Origin: Hahellaceae bacterium
GTDB lineage: Bacteria; Pseudomonadota; Gammaproteobacteria; Pseudomonadales; Oleiphilaceae
Length of the DNA stretch: 64,000 bases
Reading direction: 5' to 3'
Assembly: GCA_016716085.1 (NCBI GenBank)
Contig: JADJWY010000013.1
Coordinates: 110,555-174,554, forward strand
The notes below the pieces were generated by a model that searched no databases, was not told the origin of the DNA, and saw only the letters and a list, made by a program, of their open reading frames with translations. This document shows positions 16,554-24,928 of this stretch, piece after piece (position 1 is the first letter of the stretch; each line of letters starts with the position of its first letter). The position numbers and the translations under genes are program-made.

Positions 16554-17228
16554 TTAATAAATCTGCTTCACGTCGGAAATACCGACCGAACCTTTACCGC
16601 CGAGATTGAGGGTGACGGCGCCCTTGCTATCAATCGACACACTGTCCACATTGGCGGCCAGGAAGGTGTCTACATCAGTCATCTTTCCGCTATAGCGGGC
16701 CTGAACGGTGACTTTATAATTACCTTCCGGAAGGGTTTCACCCCGTTCGTTTTTACCATCCCAGGCAAAGTTCATATCTCCACCCGACTGTGAGCCTTTG
16801 GAGATCTTCCTGACCAGCTCGCCAACCTCGTTAAATACGCTGACGACTGCTTCACTGGTGCCTGCTGGTAATTCGGCGACGCCGTTGATCTGGCCACTGT
16901 AGGTCTTGTAACCCATGTTGGTGGCCACCAACACATCACGCCCAACCATAGCTGAGGCCTGAAGAGCCTGAGAACTACGATAGTTACCCGCAATGGATTG
17001 AACCGTTGTGTTCAGGTTTTCCAGACTTTCAACCGAGCTGAACTGCGCCAACTGTGCGACCCATTGGGAGTTGTCCTGCGGATCGGTCGGACTCTGGTTG
17101 TTAAGCTGAGCAATCATCAGTTCGAGAAAGGCGGTTTTCCCCAACTCATTGGACTTAGGCTGCTCGTCCGATTTGAGGCGGTATTTGTCCAGTACATCTG
17201 TGGCAGAGGCTGAATTAACCGTTGTCAT
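16554..17228 (-). CDS. flgD: FlgD, hook-capping scaffold protein
   Basis: A 224-residue protein needed to polymerise FlgE at the hook tip. Its N-terminal half has the FlgD signature: FLELMIAQLNNQSPTDPQDN and WVAQLAQFSSVESLENLN. The C-terminal half carries the FlgD Ig-like/Tudor region (GEVAELPAGTSEA-like stretch, then FAWDGKNERGETLPEGNY). It lies between flgC (21-bp gap) and flgE. Confidence 0.96.
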   Translation of the reverse strand: MTTVNSASATDVLDKYRLKSDEQPKSNELGKTAFLELMIAQLNNQSPTDPQDNSQWVAQLAQFSSVESLENLNTTVQSIAGNYRSSQALQASAMVGRDVLVATNMGYKTYSGQINGVAELPAGTSEAVVSVFNEVGELVRKISKGSQSGGDMNFAWDGKNERGETLPEGNYKVTVQARYSGKMTDVDTFLAANVDSVSIDSKGAVTLNLGGKGSVGISDVKQIY

Positions 17229-17249
17229 GGCAGATTACCTCGTGAACCG

Positions 17250-17696
17250 TTAGGACTGTTGACCCAGCGTCAGCAGACGCTGCATCATGGTTTTGGCGTT
17301 GTTCATGACTTCCACATTCATCTGGAAGCTGCGCGAAGCCGAGATCATGTCCGCCATCTCCTCCACAACGTTCACGTTGGGATAAAAGACATAGCCATTC
17401 TCATCGGCCATCGGATGCTCGGGTTCATAACGGCGTTCCAGTGGCGCGTCGCTTTCGACGATGCCGCGCACGGCAACACCTTTGCCGCTTTGATCATCAG
17501 CGGCAAAAGGTGGCCGCTTTCCATTCATCAACTCATCCTGAATCGCGGCGAAGACCGGCTTGCGCGCCTTATACGTCTCATCCACGCTGGAACTGACTGT
17601 CTCGGCGTTAGCAATGTTGCTCGCCGTCGTATTCAGTCGCACCGACTGCGCACTCATCCCGGATCCGGCAATATCGAAGATATTCCCCAAGCTCAT
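17250..17696 (-). CDS. flgC: FlgC, proximal rod protein
   Basis: A 148-residue rod subunit beginning MSLGNIFDIAGSGMSAQSVR with NTTASNIANAETV, and ending with the conserved NVNVVEEMADMISASRSFQ motif. Length is typical (~135-150). It follows flgB with a 2-bp gap. Confidence 0.96.
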   Translation of the reverse strand: MSLGNIFDIAGSGMSAQSVRLNTTASNIANAETVSSSVDETYKARKPVFAAIQDELMNGKRPPFAADDQSGKGVAVRGIVESDAPLERRYEPEHPMADENGYVFYPNVNVVEEMADMISASRSFQMNVEVMNNAKTMMQRLLTLGQQS

Positions 17697-17698
17697 GA

Positions 17699-18091
17699 TT
17701 ATTCTCCTTTTATTGCCTTAGAGAGACTGCTCATACGGTCACTCAAAAACTGAAAGGCTGCCTGATATTCCAAGGTGTTACGGGAATACTCGACCAACTC
17801 GGTTTGCGTATCGACCGTATTACCATCAAGGGAAGGCTGGCTGGGCGTGCGGTAAAGCAAATTCCCCTCTGCGGCAGTCAATCCCGACAAATGGGCAGAA
17901 TTCGTCTTCTCCACGGGCAATTCATCGCCCGTCTGAACTCCTGCCATCACCGCACTAAAGTCAATATCACGCGCTTTATAGCCGGGGGTATCGGCATTGG
18001 CCAGATTATTGGCCAGTATCTCGGCCCGCTGTATGCGAGTCTGCACGGCGCGCTCATGGACGCCAAATGCTTTGTCAAATGAGATTCCCAT
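17699..18091 (-). CDS. flgB: FlgB, proximal rod protein
   Basis: A 130-residue rod subunit, the first gene of the operon. Typical features: MGISFDKAFGVHERAV, LANNLANADTPGYKARDIDF and a C-terminal ELVEYSRNTLEYQAAFQFL helix. The ATG lies about 26 nt downstream of the transcription start expected from the sigma-54 promoter at 18128-18143, with AGGG as ribosome binding site. Confidence 0.96.
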   Translation of the reverse strand: MGISFDKAFGVHERAVQTRIQRAEILANNLANADTPGYKARDIDFSAVMAGVQTGDELPVEKTNSAHLSGLTAAEGNLLYRTPSQPSLDGNTVDTQTELVEYSRNTLEYQAAFQFLSDRMSSLSKAIKGE

Positions 18092-18127
18092 GGCTCAAAC
18101 CCTGTCTGTTAAGTCTTCCTCTCACAA

Positions 18128-18143
18128 AGCAAAACAGGTGCCA
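18128..18143 (-). promoter_or_regulatory. Sigma-54 promoter of the flg operon
   Basis: On the reverse strand the sequence is TGGCAC-CTGTT-TTGCT, an essentially perfect match to the RpoN consensus TGGCAC-N5-TTGCW with GG and GC 10 bp apart. It reads into flgB. In Pseudomonas and Vibrio, rod/hook operons are RpoN-dependent with FleQ/FlrC-type activators; that this activator acts here is inferred. Confidence 0.85.
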
Positions 18144-18162
18144 TCAATATTTTTTATTTATT

Positions 18163-18175
18163 TATCAATGAATTA
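18163..18175 (+). promoter_or_regulatory. IHF binding site upstream of the sigma-54 promoter
   Basis: TATCAA-TGAA-TTA is an exact match to the IHF consensus WATCAA-N4-TTR, inside an A/T-rich stretch 20 bp upstream of the -24 element. IHF bending commonly assists sigma-54 activators; the match is seen, the role is inferred. Confidence 0.6.
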
Positions 18176-18214
18176 TGATTTTTAGCCAAAATTGAAGCGG
18201 CAAAAAATCACCGT

Positions 18215-18787
18215 TTACACTTTCGGCCAGTAAGTCACTCGAGAATGAATGTCGGGCATCGTGATGGTTTTAGACTTGAGTGTTTCAGAAGGGGTTCCAG
18301 CGTACACAAAGCCGACCAGACGTTCGTCCGTAGAAAGGCCCAATGCATCCATTACGTCCCGGTCGTAACATAGTTCACCTGTGCGCCATACCGCCCCGTA
18401 TCCCTCAGCCTCTAACCCCAGAATCAGGGCAAAGGCGCTGCAACCTGCCGACATCAGCTGCTCAACCTCAGGGACTTTTGGGTGCGTAACCACACGGGCG
18501 ACGATCACAACCAGCAGTGGCGCTCTCAGCGGCAAACGCGCGGCCCGTTCCAACTGCTCATCGCTGGCATCGGGCTTTGCTCTCAAGGTTGCGTCACGAA
18601 AAACGGCACCCAGGCGTTCACGATCCTCTCCTTCAACCAACAAAAAGCGGCAGGGTTTCAGTTGGGCATGATCGGGCGCCCGCATCGCCATATGATAAAT
18701 TCGCTGAATAACGGCCTCTGAAGGCGCCGGTTCGTCCAGGTTAACATGAGACTGCCGATTAATCAGAAAGTCAGAAACAACGGACAT
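18215..18787 (-). CDS. NAD(P)H nitroreductase, YdjA-like
   Basis: A ~190-residue flavoprotein of the nitroreductase fold (FMN-dependent reduction of nitro compounds or quinones). Visible family motifs are the N-terminal RQSHVNLDEPAP with MRAPDHAQLKPCRF (the YdjA-type APDH substitution), and the later SAGCSAFALILGLEAEGYGAVWRTGE stretch in two pieces. An upstream in-frame ATG at 18808 exists, but GAGG lies 5 nt before the ATG at 18787, giving the MSVVSDFLINRQ start. It is divergent from cyaB and unlinked in function to flg. Confidence 0.88.
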   Translation of the reverse strand: MSVVSDFLINRQSHVNLDEPAPSEAVIQRIYHMAMRAPDHAQLKPCRFLLVEGEDRERLGAVFRDATLRAKPDASDEQLERAARLPLRAPLLVVIVARVVTHPKVPEVEQLMSAGCSAFALILGLEAEGYGAVWRTGELCYDRDVMDALGLSTDERLVGFVYAGTPSETLKSKTITMPDIHSRVTYWPKV

Positions 18788-18914
18788 GAATACCTCTACT
18801 CCTCTCAAGGGGGCTGATTGAGACCTTAGTCTAATACTGTTAATCTAGTAAGTCGTCTATTCGAGGAAAATTCACTGCATGCTTCTTCCTACCTGCAGCA
18901 AGACAGCCTGATCC

Positions 18915-20306
18915 ATGGTTCCGATTCCACGATTACTGCCCCGTAACGGTAAAGCGCCGATTACACCGCCCATGCCGGATTACAACGCCCGCGTGCTGGG
19001 CTATCTGATGTTCGCCATCATGATTGTGGCGGGTATTCTGGAGGGGCATTTTGACGACTCACTGATCTGGCTGATTCCCGTCGCCATGCTCTGGCCCCAT
19101 TTGCTCTACTTTGTGCTGCGCTACTTTAACCAGCACAAAAACTACCGCATGCGACAAGCCATCCTCTATACCGATGGGCTCTGGTGTGCCGGCACCCTGA
19201 CACTGATTCATTTCAGTCTGACACCCACCTTGTTTCTCCTGATCATGCTTAACTTCAGCCTGATTATCGTTGGCGGCATGTCCAGCTGGCTTTATGGCAA
19301 CATTGCGTTTTTGGGCGGGTTCACCATCACATCCATTGTCATCGGTCTGGAGTTTGCCCCCCCCACCCCACCCGTATTAAGTATCGTGTCAGGCTTATGC
19401 TGCGCCATCTACGTCTGTGTCACGGCTTATTATACACACCAACAGGCCCAGGCACTGGTGCTGGCCAAATCCCAGATTCAGCTCCAGAGAGAGCAATCCA
19501 TTACACTCTCGCACAAACTGGCGAAATATCTTTCACCTCAGGTCTGGCAGTCGATATTTACTGGGGAACGCGATGTGCGGCTTGAGACACAGCGTAAAAA
19601 GCTGGCGGTATTTTTCTCCGACATCAAGGGATTTACCGACCTGTCGGAAGAAATGGAACCGGAGAGCCTGACAGAACTGCTCAACACCTATTTCAACGAA
19701 ATGTCCCAGATCGTGTTGAAATACGGAGGCACGATCGATAAGTTCGTCGGCGATAGCATCATGGTATTTTTTGGCGATCCCACCAGTCGGGGCTCCAAAG
19801 AAGATACGCTGGCCTGTGTCGCCATGGCGATCGAAATGCGCAAGCACATGAAAGTGCTTCGGCAGAAGTGGAAGAGTCAGGGCATTCGCACGCCGCTGGA
19901 AATCCGTATGGGCATCAGCACAGGCTTCTGCACCGTCGGCAATTTCGGTGCTGAAAACCGTATGGACTACACCATTATTGGCAAAGAGGTTAACCTGGCT
20001 GCGCGCCTCGAAAAGCTCTCCGAACCCGGCGAAATACTGGTCTCACTTGAGACCTTCTCACTGATCAAAGACTCGATACTGTGCCGAGACAAAGGTGAAA
20101 TCGAGGTAAAAGGTTTCTCGAAACCTGTGCCCATCTACTCAGTCGTCGACTTCCGTCGTGACATCAGTGGGGCCAATCAGAGCTTTATCGAACTGGAGGC
20201 CGAAGGATTCGCCATGTACATGGACTCGAACAAGGTCGGGCCGGAATCCCGCGAGACCATTCTGCGTGCGCTGGAAAAGGCCACTGATCGCCTGCGAAAT
20301 AGCTAG
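18915..20306 (+). CDS. cyaB: CyaB-type membrane-anchored class III adenylate cyclase
   Basis: A 463-residue protein, the same length as P. aeruginosa CyaB. The N-terminal MASE2 membrane module (about residues 22-185, six hydrophobic segments) is followed by a short coiled linker and a class III cyclase domain (about 225-415). Metal-binding aspartates are visible in AVFFSDIKGFT and KFVGDSIMVFFG, and GKEVNLAARLEKLSEPGEI is the typical late motif. It makes cAMP, which in related bacteria feeds Vfr/CRP-type virulence or twitching control. No ribosome binding site is strong at this ATG. Confidence 0.93.
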   Translation: MVPIPRLLPRNGKAPITPPMPDYNARVLGYLMFAIMIVAGILEGHFDDSLIWLIPVAMLWPHLLYFVLRYFNQHKNYRMRQAILYTDGLWCAGTLTLIHFSLTPTLFLLIMLNFSLIIVGGMSSWLYGNIAFLGGFTITSIVIGLEFAPPTPPVLSIVSGLCCAIYVCVTAYYTHQQAQALVLAKSQIQLQREQSITLSHKLAKYLSPQVWQSIFTGERDVRLETQRKKLAVFFSDIKGFTDLSEEMEPESLTELLNTYFNEMSQIVLKYGGTIDKFVGDSIMVFFGDPTSRGSKEDTLACVAMAIEMRKHMKVLRQKWKSQGIRTPLEIRMGISTGFCTVGNFGAENRMDYTIIGKEVNLAARLEKLSEPGEILVSLETFSLIKDSILCRDKGEIEVKGFSKPVPIYSVVDFRRDISGANQSFIELEAEGFAMYMDSNKVGPESRETILRALEKATDRLRNS

Positions 20307-20361
20307 CGCCTGTTAAGCGCCTTACATTCTATGCCTTACCTTCGTAGGTGCTGAAACACCC

Positions 20362-21246
20362 TTACTGTCTTGCCAGCCTGAGATTGGGCACCGTCGCCGC
20401 AAAGGATGCCCGCCAGGGATTGATATCCAGCCCGCCCCGACGCGTGTAGCGTGCGTAGACCAACAAACGCTCTGGCTGACAGGCCGACTGAAGGCGAGCA
20501 AAAATCTGCTCGACACAGTGCTCATGGAAGTCCTGGTGCTGCCGCAAACCGACGAGGTAAGCCAACAGAGCAGCGCGATCAATCGCCTTACCGCGATAGG
20601 CAACAAACACCGTCGCCCAATCGGGCTGCCCTGTTACCGGACAGTTGGTTTTGAGCAAGTTACTAAACAAGACTTCCGCGGTGACATCACTCTCCCCCGC
20701 GCTCAGCTCTTCGCCGGCGGCGCCCAGGGAAAGAGAATCCAGGCAGACCAGACTGCCCTCGTCTTGCGAACCCTCTTCCGAAACCAGCGAATAAAGGTGT
20801 TCAGCCAGAAAAAAAGGACTGACACAGGCGTGCTCTTCAATCAGCCCCTCATCATCCGGAAGCGACAACCTTACGTCAATTGCCCCACCCGCAGCCTGAG
20901 TGAGATCCTGAAGCAAGACGGCTCGAACGTCTTCAACTGAATCAAATGACGCTTGATTCAATGAGTTCAGATATAACTTAAATGATTTGGACTCAATCAG
21001 ATGAGGCGTTGAGGCCGGCACCCGAAATACGCCAATCGCCACTTGAGGCACCTGATCTCTACGCAACCAGGAAACTTCAAATGCATTCCAGATATCCTCC
21101 CCCGAAACGGCTCCATGGGCGACGCGATGACGCGCTATCGGCGTCAAAACAGCAGGATCGTAGTGCTCAGGATAGACCGTGTCCTGCCCCAGCAAGGTGC
21201 TATGGTTGCCCGACATCAACGAAACATCCTCGTCTGCCTTTCGCAT
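20362..21246 (-). CDS. queF: QueF, NADPH-dependent preQ0 reductase
   Basis: The long (unimodular, E. coli-type, about 290-residue) QueF, reducing 7-cyano-7-deazaguanine to preQ1 in queuosine synthesis. Diagnostic stretches are IESKSFKLYLNSLNQASF (the QueF motif) and LLKTNCPVTGQPDWATVF with the catalytic cysteine, plus LVYARYTRRGGLDINPWR near the end. An upstream in-frame ATG at 21264 lies inside the ABC permease; GGAG 5 nt before the ATG at 21246 supports MRKADE as start, 1 bp after the permease stop. So it is cotranscribed with the ABC exporter. Confidence 0.94.
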   Translation of the reverse strand: MRKADEDVSLMSGNHSTLLGQDTVYPEHYDPAVLTPIARHRVAHGAVSGEDIWNAFEVSWLRRDQVPQVAIGVFRVPASTPHLIESKSFKLYLNSLNQASFDSVEDVRAVLLQDLTQAAGGAIDVRLSLPDDEGLIEEHACVSPFFLAEHLYSLVSEEGSQDEGSLVCLDSLSLGAAGEELSAGESDVTAEVLFSNLLKTNCPVTGQPDWATVFVAYRGKAIDRAALLAYLVGLRQHQDFHEHCVEQIFARLQSACQPERLLVYARYTRRGGLDINPWRASFAATVPNLRLARQ

Positions 21247-21247
21247 A

Positions 21248-22015
21248 TCAACTCCGAATTCCAACGCCCCGCTTCAACAGAAGCAGAGCATAGACATAGA
21301 GGACAACAACAAATCCTATGATCATGCCATAGGCTACGCCCAGAGGAATGTCCGAAACGCCCAGCAAACCAAAGCGAAACGCATTCACCATGTAAAGGAT
21401 TGGATTAATCAACGATAGGTTTTGCCAGAATTCTGGCAGTAGATCGATGGAATAAAAGACTCCCCCCAGATACGTAAGCGGCGTAAGCACAAACGTGGGC
21501 ACAATTGAGATGTCATCAAACTTGGTCGCATACATGGCATTAATGAAACCGCCCAGAGAAAATAGAATCGCCGTGAGAATCACAATAGAAACAATGACGC
21601 CAAGATTATGCACATGCAAGTTTGTAAAAAACAGAGACAAGAGCGTGACAATTAAGCCAACACACAATCCTCTGGCGACCCCCCCCGCAATATAGCCGGA
21701 TAAAATCACATGATTGGGGACAGGCGCCACCACCAACTCTTCGATAGAATGCTGGAACTTCATGCTGAAGAACGAAGAAACCACGTTGGCATAGGCGTTC
21801 GTTATGACCGACATCATGATCAGGCCTGGCACGATAAACTCGATGTAATTAAAGCCATGCATTTCGCCGATGCGCGGCCCAATCAGATTGCCGAAGATGA
21901 CGAAATAAAGCGATATGGTGATGGCTGGAGGCAACAGCGTCTGGCTCCAGATCCGTAAAAAGCGCCTGATTTCTTTAATGACAATCGTTTCAAATGCGAT
22001 CCAGCGCCCATTCAT
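21248..22015 (-). CDS. ABC-2 type exporter permease (YadH-like)
   Basis: A 255-residue membrane protein with six hydrophobic segments and ABC-2 signatures: FIVPGLIMMSVITNAYANVVSSFF, MKFQHSIEELVVAPV and the C-terminal LTPLTYLGGVFYSIDLLPEFW, in order. It pairs with the ATPase gene that overlaps its start by 4 bp (22012-22015). The arrangement and motifs resemble E. coli YadGH, whose substrate is undefined. It is followed directly by queF. Confidence 0.9.
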   Translation of the reverse strand: MNGRWIAFETIVIKEIRRFLRIWSQTLLPPAITISLYFVIFGNLIGPRIGEMHGFNYIEFIVPGLIMMSVITNAYANVVSSFFSMKFQHSIEELVVAPVPNHVILSGYIAGGVARGLCVGLIVTLLSLFFTNLHVHNLGVIVSIVILTAILFSLGGFINAMYATKFDDISIVPTFVLTPLTYLGGVFYSIDLLPEFWQNLSLINPILYMVNAFRFGLLGVSDIPLGVAYGMIIGFVVVLYVYALLLLKRGVGIRS

Positions 22016-22959
22016 ATGGTCGCTCCCTGGGCATCCCGTTTCGCATCTTTGCCAACCAAATGGATAAATAGCTCCTCAAGGCGATTGGACTTGGGCCGAA
22101 TGCTGTTAACCCGAACACCCAAGTGTTCCAGCGTCTGAAAAACCGCGTTAAGCCCCTCCCCTTTGCGGATAACCACTTCCACGGTATCGTTCTCACGTAA
22201 GGTCCAGCGTGGATCGGGCAAACGTGCGAGACGCTCATTGCCCCCCTCGAACTCAAGTACGTAGGTTTCCTGCTGCAGTTTGGCAAGCAACGACTTTTTA
22301 CTGGTGTTCTCCAGAATACGCCCCTTATCAATGATCGCGATATTCCGGCATAAGGCCTCTGCTTCCTCCAGGTAATGGGTGGTCAGAATAATCGTTTTAC
22401 CCTCTCGGTTAATGTCAGTAAAAAACTGCCACATCCCCCGACGCAGCTCAATATCCACACCGGCCGTCGGCTCATCCAGAATCAGAAGCTGCGGCTCGTG
22501 CACCAGCGCCCGGGCAATCATGAGTCGCCGCTTCATTCCACCCGATAGGTGGCGAGCCTGTTCCGCACGCTTGTCCCACAACCCCAATGCTTTGAGGTAT
22601 TTTTCAGCCGATTGAGCCGCCGTTCGCGCCGGAATACCGTAGTATCCGGCCTGTGTCACGAGAATATCACCGACTTTCTCGAACACGCTGAAATTGAACT
22701 CCTGCGGCACCACCCCAAGGTTGCGCTTGGCCTGCTCTCGCTGGGTATCGAGATCATATCCCATGACGGAAACCTGCCCGTCCGTCTTATTGATCAGAGA
22801 CGAAACAATCCCAAGCGTCGTTGATTTACCGGCCCCGTTAGGCCCAAGCAAAGCGAAAAAGTCACCGCAGCTGACCTCAAGATCGATACCCTGCAGCGCG
22901 TTCACGCCATTGCCATAGGTTTTGGTCAGCCCTCGAATGGCCAACGCTGCCTGTGTCAT
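22012..22959 (-). CDS. ABC exporter ATP-binding protein (YadG-like)
   Basis: A ~315-residue ATPase. Walker A LLGPNGAGKSTT, signature LSGGMKRRLMIARAL, Walker B LLILDEPTAGVD and the H-loop LTTHYLEEAEAL are intact; a short C-terminal regulatory tail follows. The reading frame extends to a TTG at 22974, but the ATG at 22959 is preceded by AAGGGGGTGATC, an almost complete complement to the 16S 3' end, so it is the start. It forms an exporter with the overlapping permease gene. Confidence 0.92.
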   Translation of the reverse strand: MTQAALAIRGLTKTYGNGVNALQGIDLEVSCGDFFALLGPNGAGKSTTLGIVSSLINKTDGQVSVMGYDLDTQREQAKRNLGVVPQEFNFSVFEKVGDILVTQAGYYGIPARTAAQSAEKYLKALGLWDKRAEQARHLSGGMKRRLMIARALVHEPQLLILDEPTAGVDIELRRGMWQFFTDINREGKTIILTTHYLEEAEALCRNIAIIDKGRILENTSKKSLLAKLQQETYVLEFEGGNERLARLPDPRWTLRENDTVEVVIRKGEGLNAVFQTLEHLGVRVNSIRPKSNRLEELFIHLVGKDAKRDAQGATI

Positions 22960-23069
22960 GATCACCCCCTTCAAGAAGACACCTTACATAAGGCTAAATC
23001 GGGCTGGTTTCAAGGGGGGCGCATGTCCATAATGAGAAAGGCTTCCCCCTTTGGAGAAGCAAGTCCGAC

Positions 23070-23075
23070 TATAAT
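23070..23075 (+). promoter_or_regulatory. Candidate -10 box upstream of lipoprotein gene
   Basis: A perfect TATAAT occurs 39 bp before the ATG at 23114. No good -35 is at 17 bp; instead a GCTTC...GAAGC inverted repeat (23041-23060) occupies that position, which could be an operator or the terminator of something upstream. Confidence 0.35.
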
Positions 23076-23113
23076 TTGTCACTCTGCTGAAACTCAAAAG
23101 GATTGGCCCGGCT

Positions 23114-24109
23114 ATGTTGTTCAACCGTCTTGTTCCCTCACTCCTGTTAGCGACGCTGCTTTCAGCCTGCAGCAATAGTGAAGACACAACCGGAGACGGT
23201 GCGCGTATAGGCTACCTGTTTCCAGCAGAAATGTCTGGAATAAGCTATGAAACAGAAAGCAAATCAGGCTTAACAGGCAGACGCAGTGAATTTGTCTACA
23301 AAGAAGGCGAAACCATCACCTTCAGCGTAGGGGGGGTCGTCCTCGCAGACAGGGTTCCAGCAAAACAGTACATGACCACGGTGGATTTCGAAACGGATCT
23401 AATTGAAATTATTGATGCAGGAGAGGTTGATAAGTTACTGCATTTGCATGAAAACCTGGAAAAAACAGCACTTAACAACTTTCGTGTCACTAATAAATAT
23501 AACTTCTTGCGTGCTCTGGATGACGATTATAACTCTGACAATGGCATTCGTATCAGCGCATCTACGCGAGAGGCCCTCGCAAACGATCCATCAGCCAGCC
23601 AGATTGACTTCACCCTCAATCCTGACGACTTCATTGATGAAGACTCGGTGCCTTCGCAGATCATCAGCTCAATTTGCTTTCCTAAAGATGTGAGTTGTGA
23701 TGAATCGGTTGGAGGAGGTCGTGTTGTCTACTCGGGCGCCCAAGCTCTAACCGGACTAATGGGTGATCGCTACTACGACATCGCGAGCCTTATTTTCCTT
23801 TCGCCAGAAATTTTCCAAATCAACGCCTCTGACACGCGTCTCTATACCATCCAGATTCAAACACTGGGACTTTATGAAAAAATCAGCGAATTGGAAGTGG
23901 TGACGGCTGATGAATTGGCCCAACTCGGTGACAATCCTCCGGCGACGCAGAAAGATGTGGTGGGGATTGATTCCTTTTCAGCTCTGGACGGAACCGTCAG
24001 TTTTTATTCAACGGGAGAACCCGGAGATGAAACTGAAATTATCATTAACGTCAAGCTTGAGAATGACTACCGCTGGTTCAAGAAAGTTTTTCGCGTCAAA
24101 TTGCTCTAG
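23114..24109 (+). CDS. Putative outer lipoprotein of unknown function
   Basis: A 331-residue protein with a signal peptide and lipobox (LLSACSN, cysteine near residue 19). After it comes a motif-like segment: ISYETESKSGLTGRRSEFVYKEGETITF in two pieces, then VGGVVLADRVPAKQYMT. This pattern (extensible self-describing region, GETxxFSVGGVxLG) occurs in repeated form in marine gammaproteobacterial lipoproteins I remember only as hypothetical. Two cysteines (about 193 and 199) could form a disulfide. It is monocistronic between two opposite-strand genes. Function unknown. Confidence 0.7.
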   Translation: MLFNRLVPSLLLATLLSACSNSEDTTGDGARIGYLFPAEMSGISYETESKSGLTGRRSEFVYKEGETITFSVGGVVLADRVPAKQYMTTVDFETDLIEIIDAGEVDKLLHLHENLEKTALNNFRVTNKYNFLRALDDDYNSDNGIRISASTREALANDPSASQIDFTLNPDDFIDEDSVPSQIISSICFPKDVSCDESVGGGRVVYSGAQALTGLMGDRYYDIASLIFLSPEIFQINASDTRLYTIQIQTLGLYEKISELEVVTADELAQLGDNPPATQKDVVGIDSFSALDGTVSFYSTGEPGDETEIIINVKLENDYRWFKKVFRVKLL

Positions 24110-24155
24110 CCTATAGCCGCTTGAGGCCAAATGATCCCAAGCGACCACCCAGCCT

Positions 24156-24722
24156 TTATTCTTCCTTGCAGGCTTTCAAATCGAACGGGGGTTTGCGATC
24201 ATCGATCGTCCCCCTCTGAACCTTGCGAACGGTAAACTGATAGGGAACCGGCGAGGCCCGCAGGTAATCCAGATTCACTTTTTCCTCCCCGCGTTGCACC
24301 TCTGTTTCAGCCGGCCAGCACTGAAGCGTCAACTGAATCCGAGAGGACAGATCAGCAATGGTAGTTGCGCCGCCGTCATCTTTGATCTCACCACAAATCA
24401 TACCCGGACTCACCTTGCGACTGCCCGCCTGCTCGAGATCCCGTGCAGTATCGCCACACATCAAAATACCATCTTTGCCAGGCGCACAGGTACGCCCCTC
24501 ATCCGTTCCATCCCGAAAAACCAACACACGCTCACTACACTGTGTTTCGAGCAGAATGGGTGTCGTCACGGTTCCACCCAACCAATTCGGTTTCTCGCCT
24601 GACTCCCAACTGATAATGACGTCCCGGGTTTGCCCCGAGGCATTTTCAGCAGTCAACTTTCCGTAATGACTATAATAGGTTGTGCAACCAGAGAGCCCCA
24701 CAAGGAGCAAAAGGCTAACCAT
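24156..24722 (-). CDS. Putative lipoprotein of unknown function
   Basis: A ~188-residue protein starting MVSLLLLVGLSGCTTYYSHYG, with lipobox LSGC. The reading frame extends to 24785, but GGAG 5 nt before the ATG at 24722 places the start there and gives a clean lipoprotein signal. The mature part is cysteine-containing (five or so cysteines, e.g. RTCAPGKDGILMCGDTA) and probably disulfide-bonded. It is convergent with the preceding lipoprotein gene and divergent from the iron transporter. No recognised family. Confidence 0.7.
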   Translation of the reverse strand: MVSLLLLVGLSGCTTYYSHYGKLTAENASGQTRDVIISWESGEKPNWLGGTVTTPILLETQCSERVLVFRDGTDEGRTCAPGKDGILMCGDTARDLEQAGSRKVSPGMICGEIKDDGGATTIADLSSRIQLTLQCWPAETEVQRGEEKVNLDYLRASPVPYQFTVRKVQRGTIDDRKPPFDLKACKEE

Positions 24723-24858
24723 TCGTTCTCCGGCATACCGCCGACGGCAAACATTTTGAGATGTATTCAGATTCATGAGCATCACATAGCAGTGGGTTCA
24801 GCCGCCAATTGTGGCAAAAGCGAACGACATTTTCACCCCTCACAACATTCGCGCAGCA

Positions 24859-24887
24859 TTGACAGCCCTCAATCATTTATTGATAAT
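24859..24887 (+). promoter_or_regulatory. Sigma-70 promoter of the iron transporter
   Basis: A perfect TTGACA (24859-24864), 17 bp of spacer and GATAAT (24882-24887). The -10 lies inside the Fur-box match. Confidence 0.75.
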
Positions 24888-24900
24888 TATTATCATTAGT
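24882..24900 (+). promoter_or_regulatory. Fur box
   Basis: The 19-bp segment beginning GATAATTATTATCATT matches 15 of 19 positions of the classical Fur consensus and overlaps the -10 element, so Fe-Fur binding would block transcription of the ferric-iron transporter genes downstream. Confidence 0.75.
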
Positions 24901-24928
24901 ATTATTAATGATCTGCACGGGTGTTAAC

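Noticed and set aside
20345..20362. GGTG/CACC hairpin between cyaB and queF as a terminator
   Set aside because: The stem is only 4-5 bp and there is no T-tract; too weak to list.
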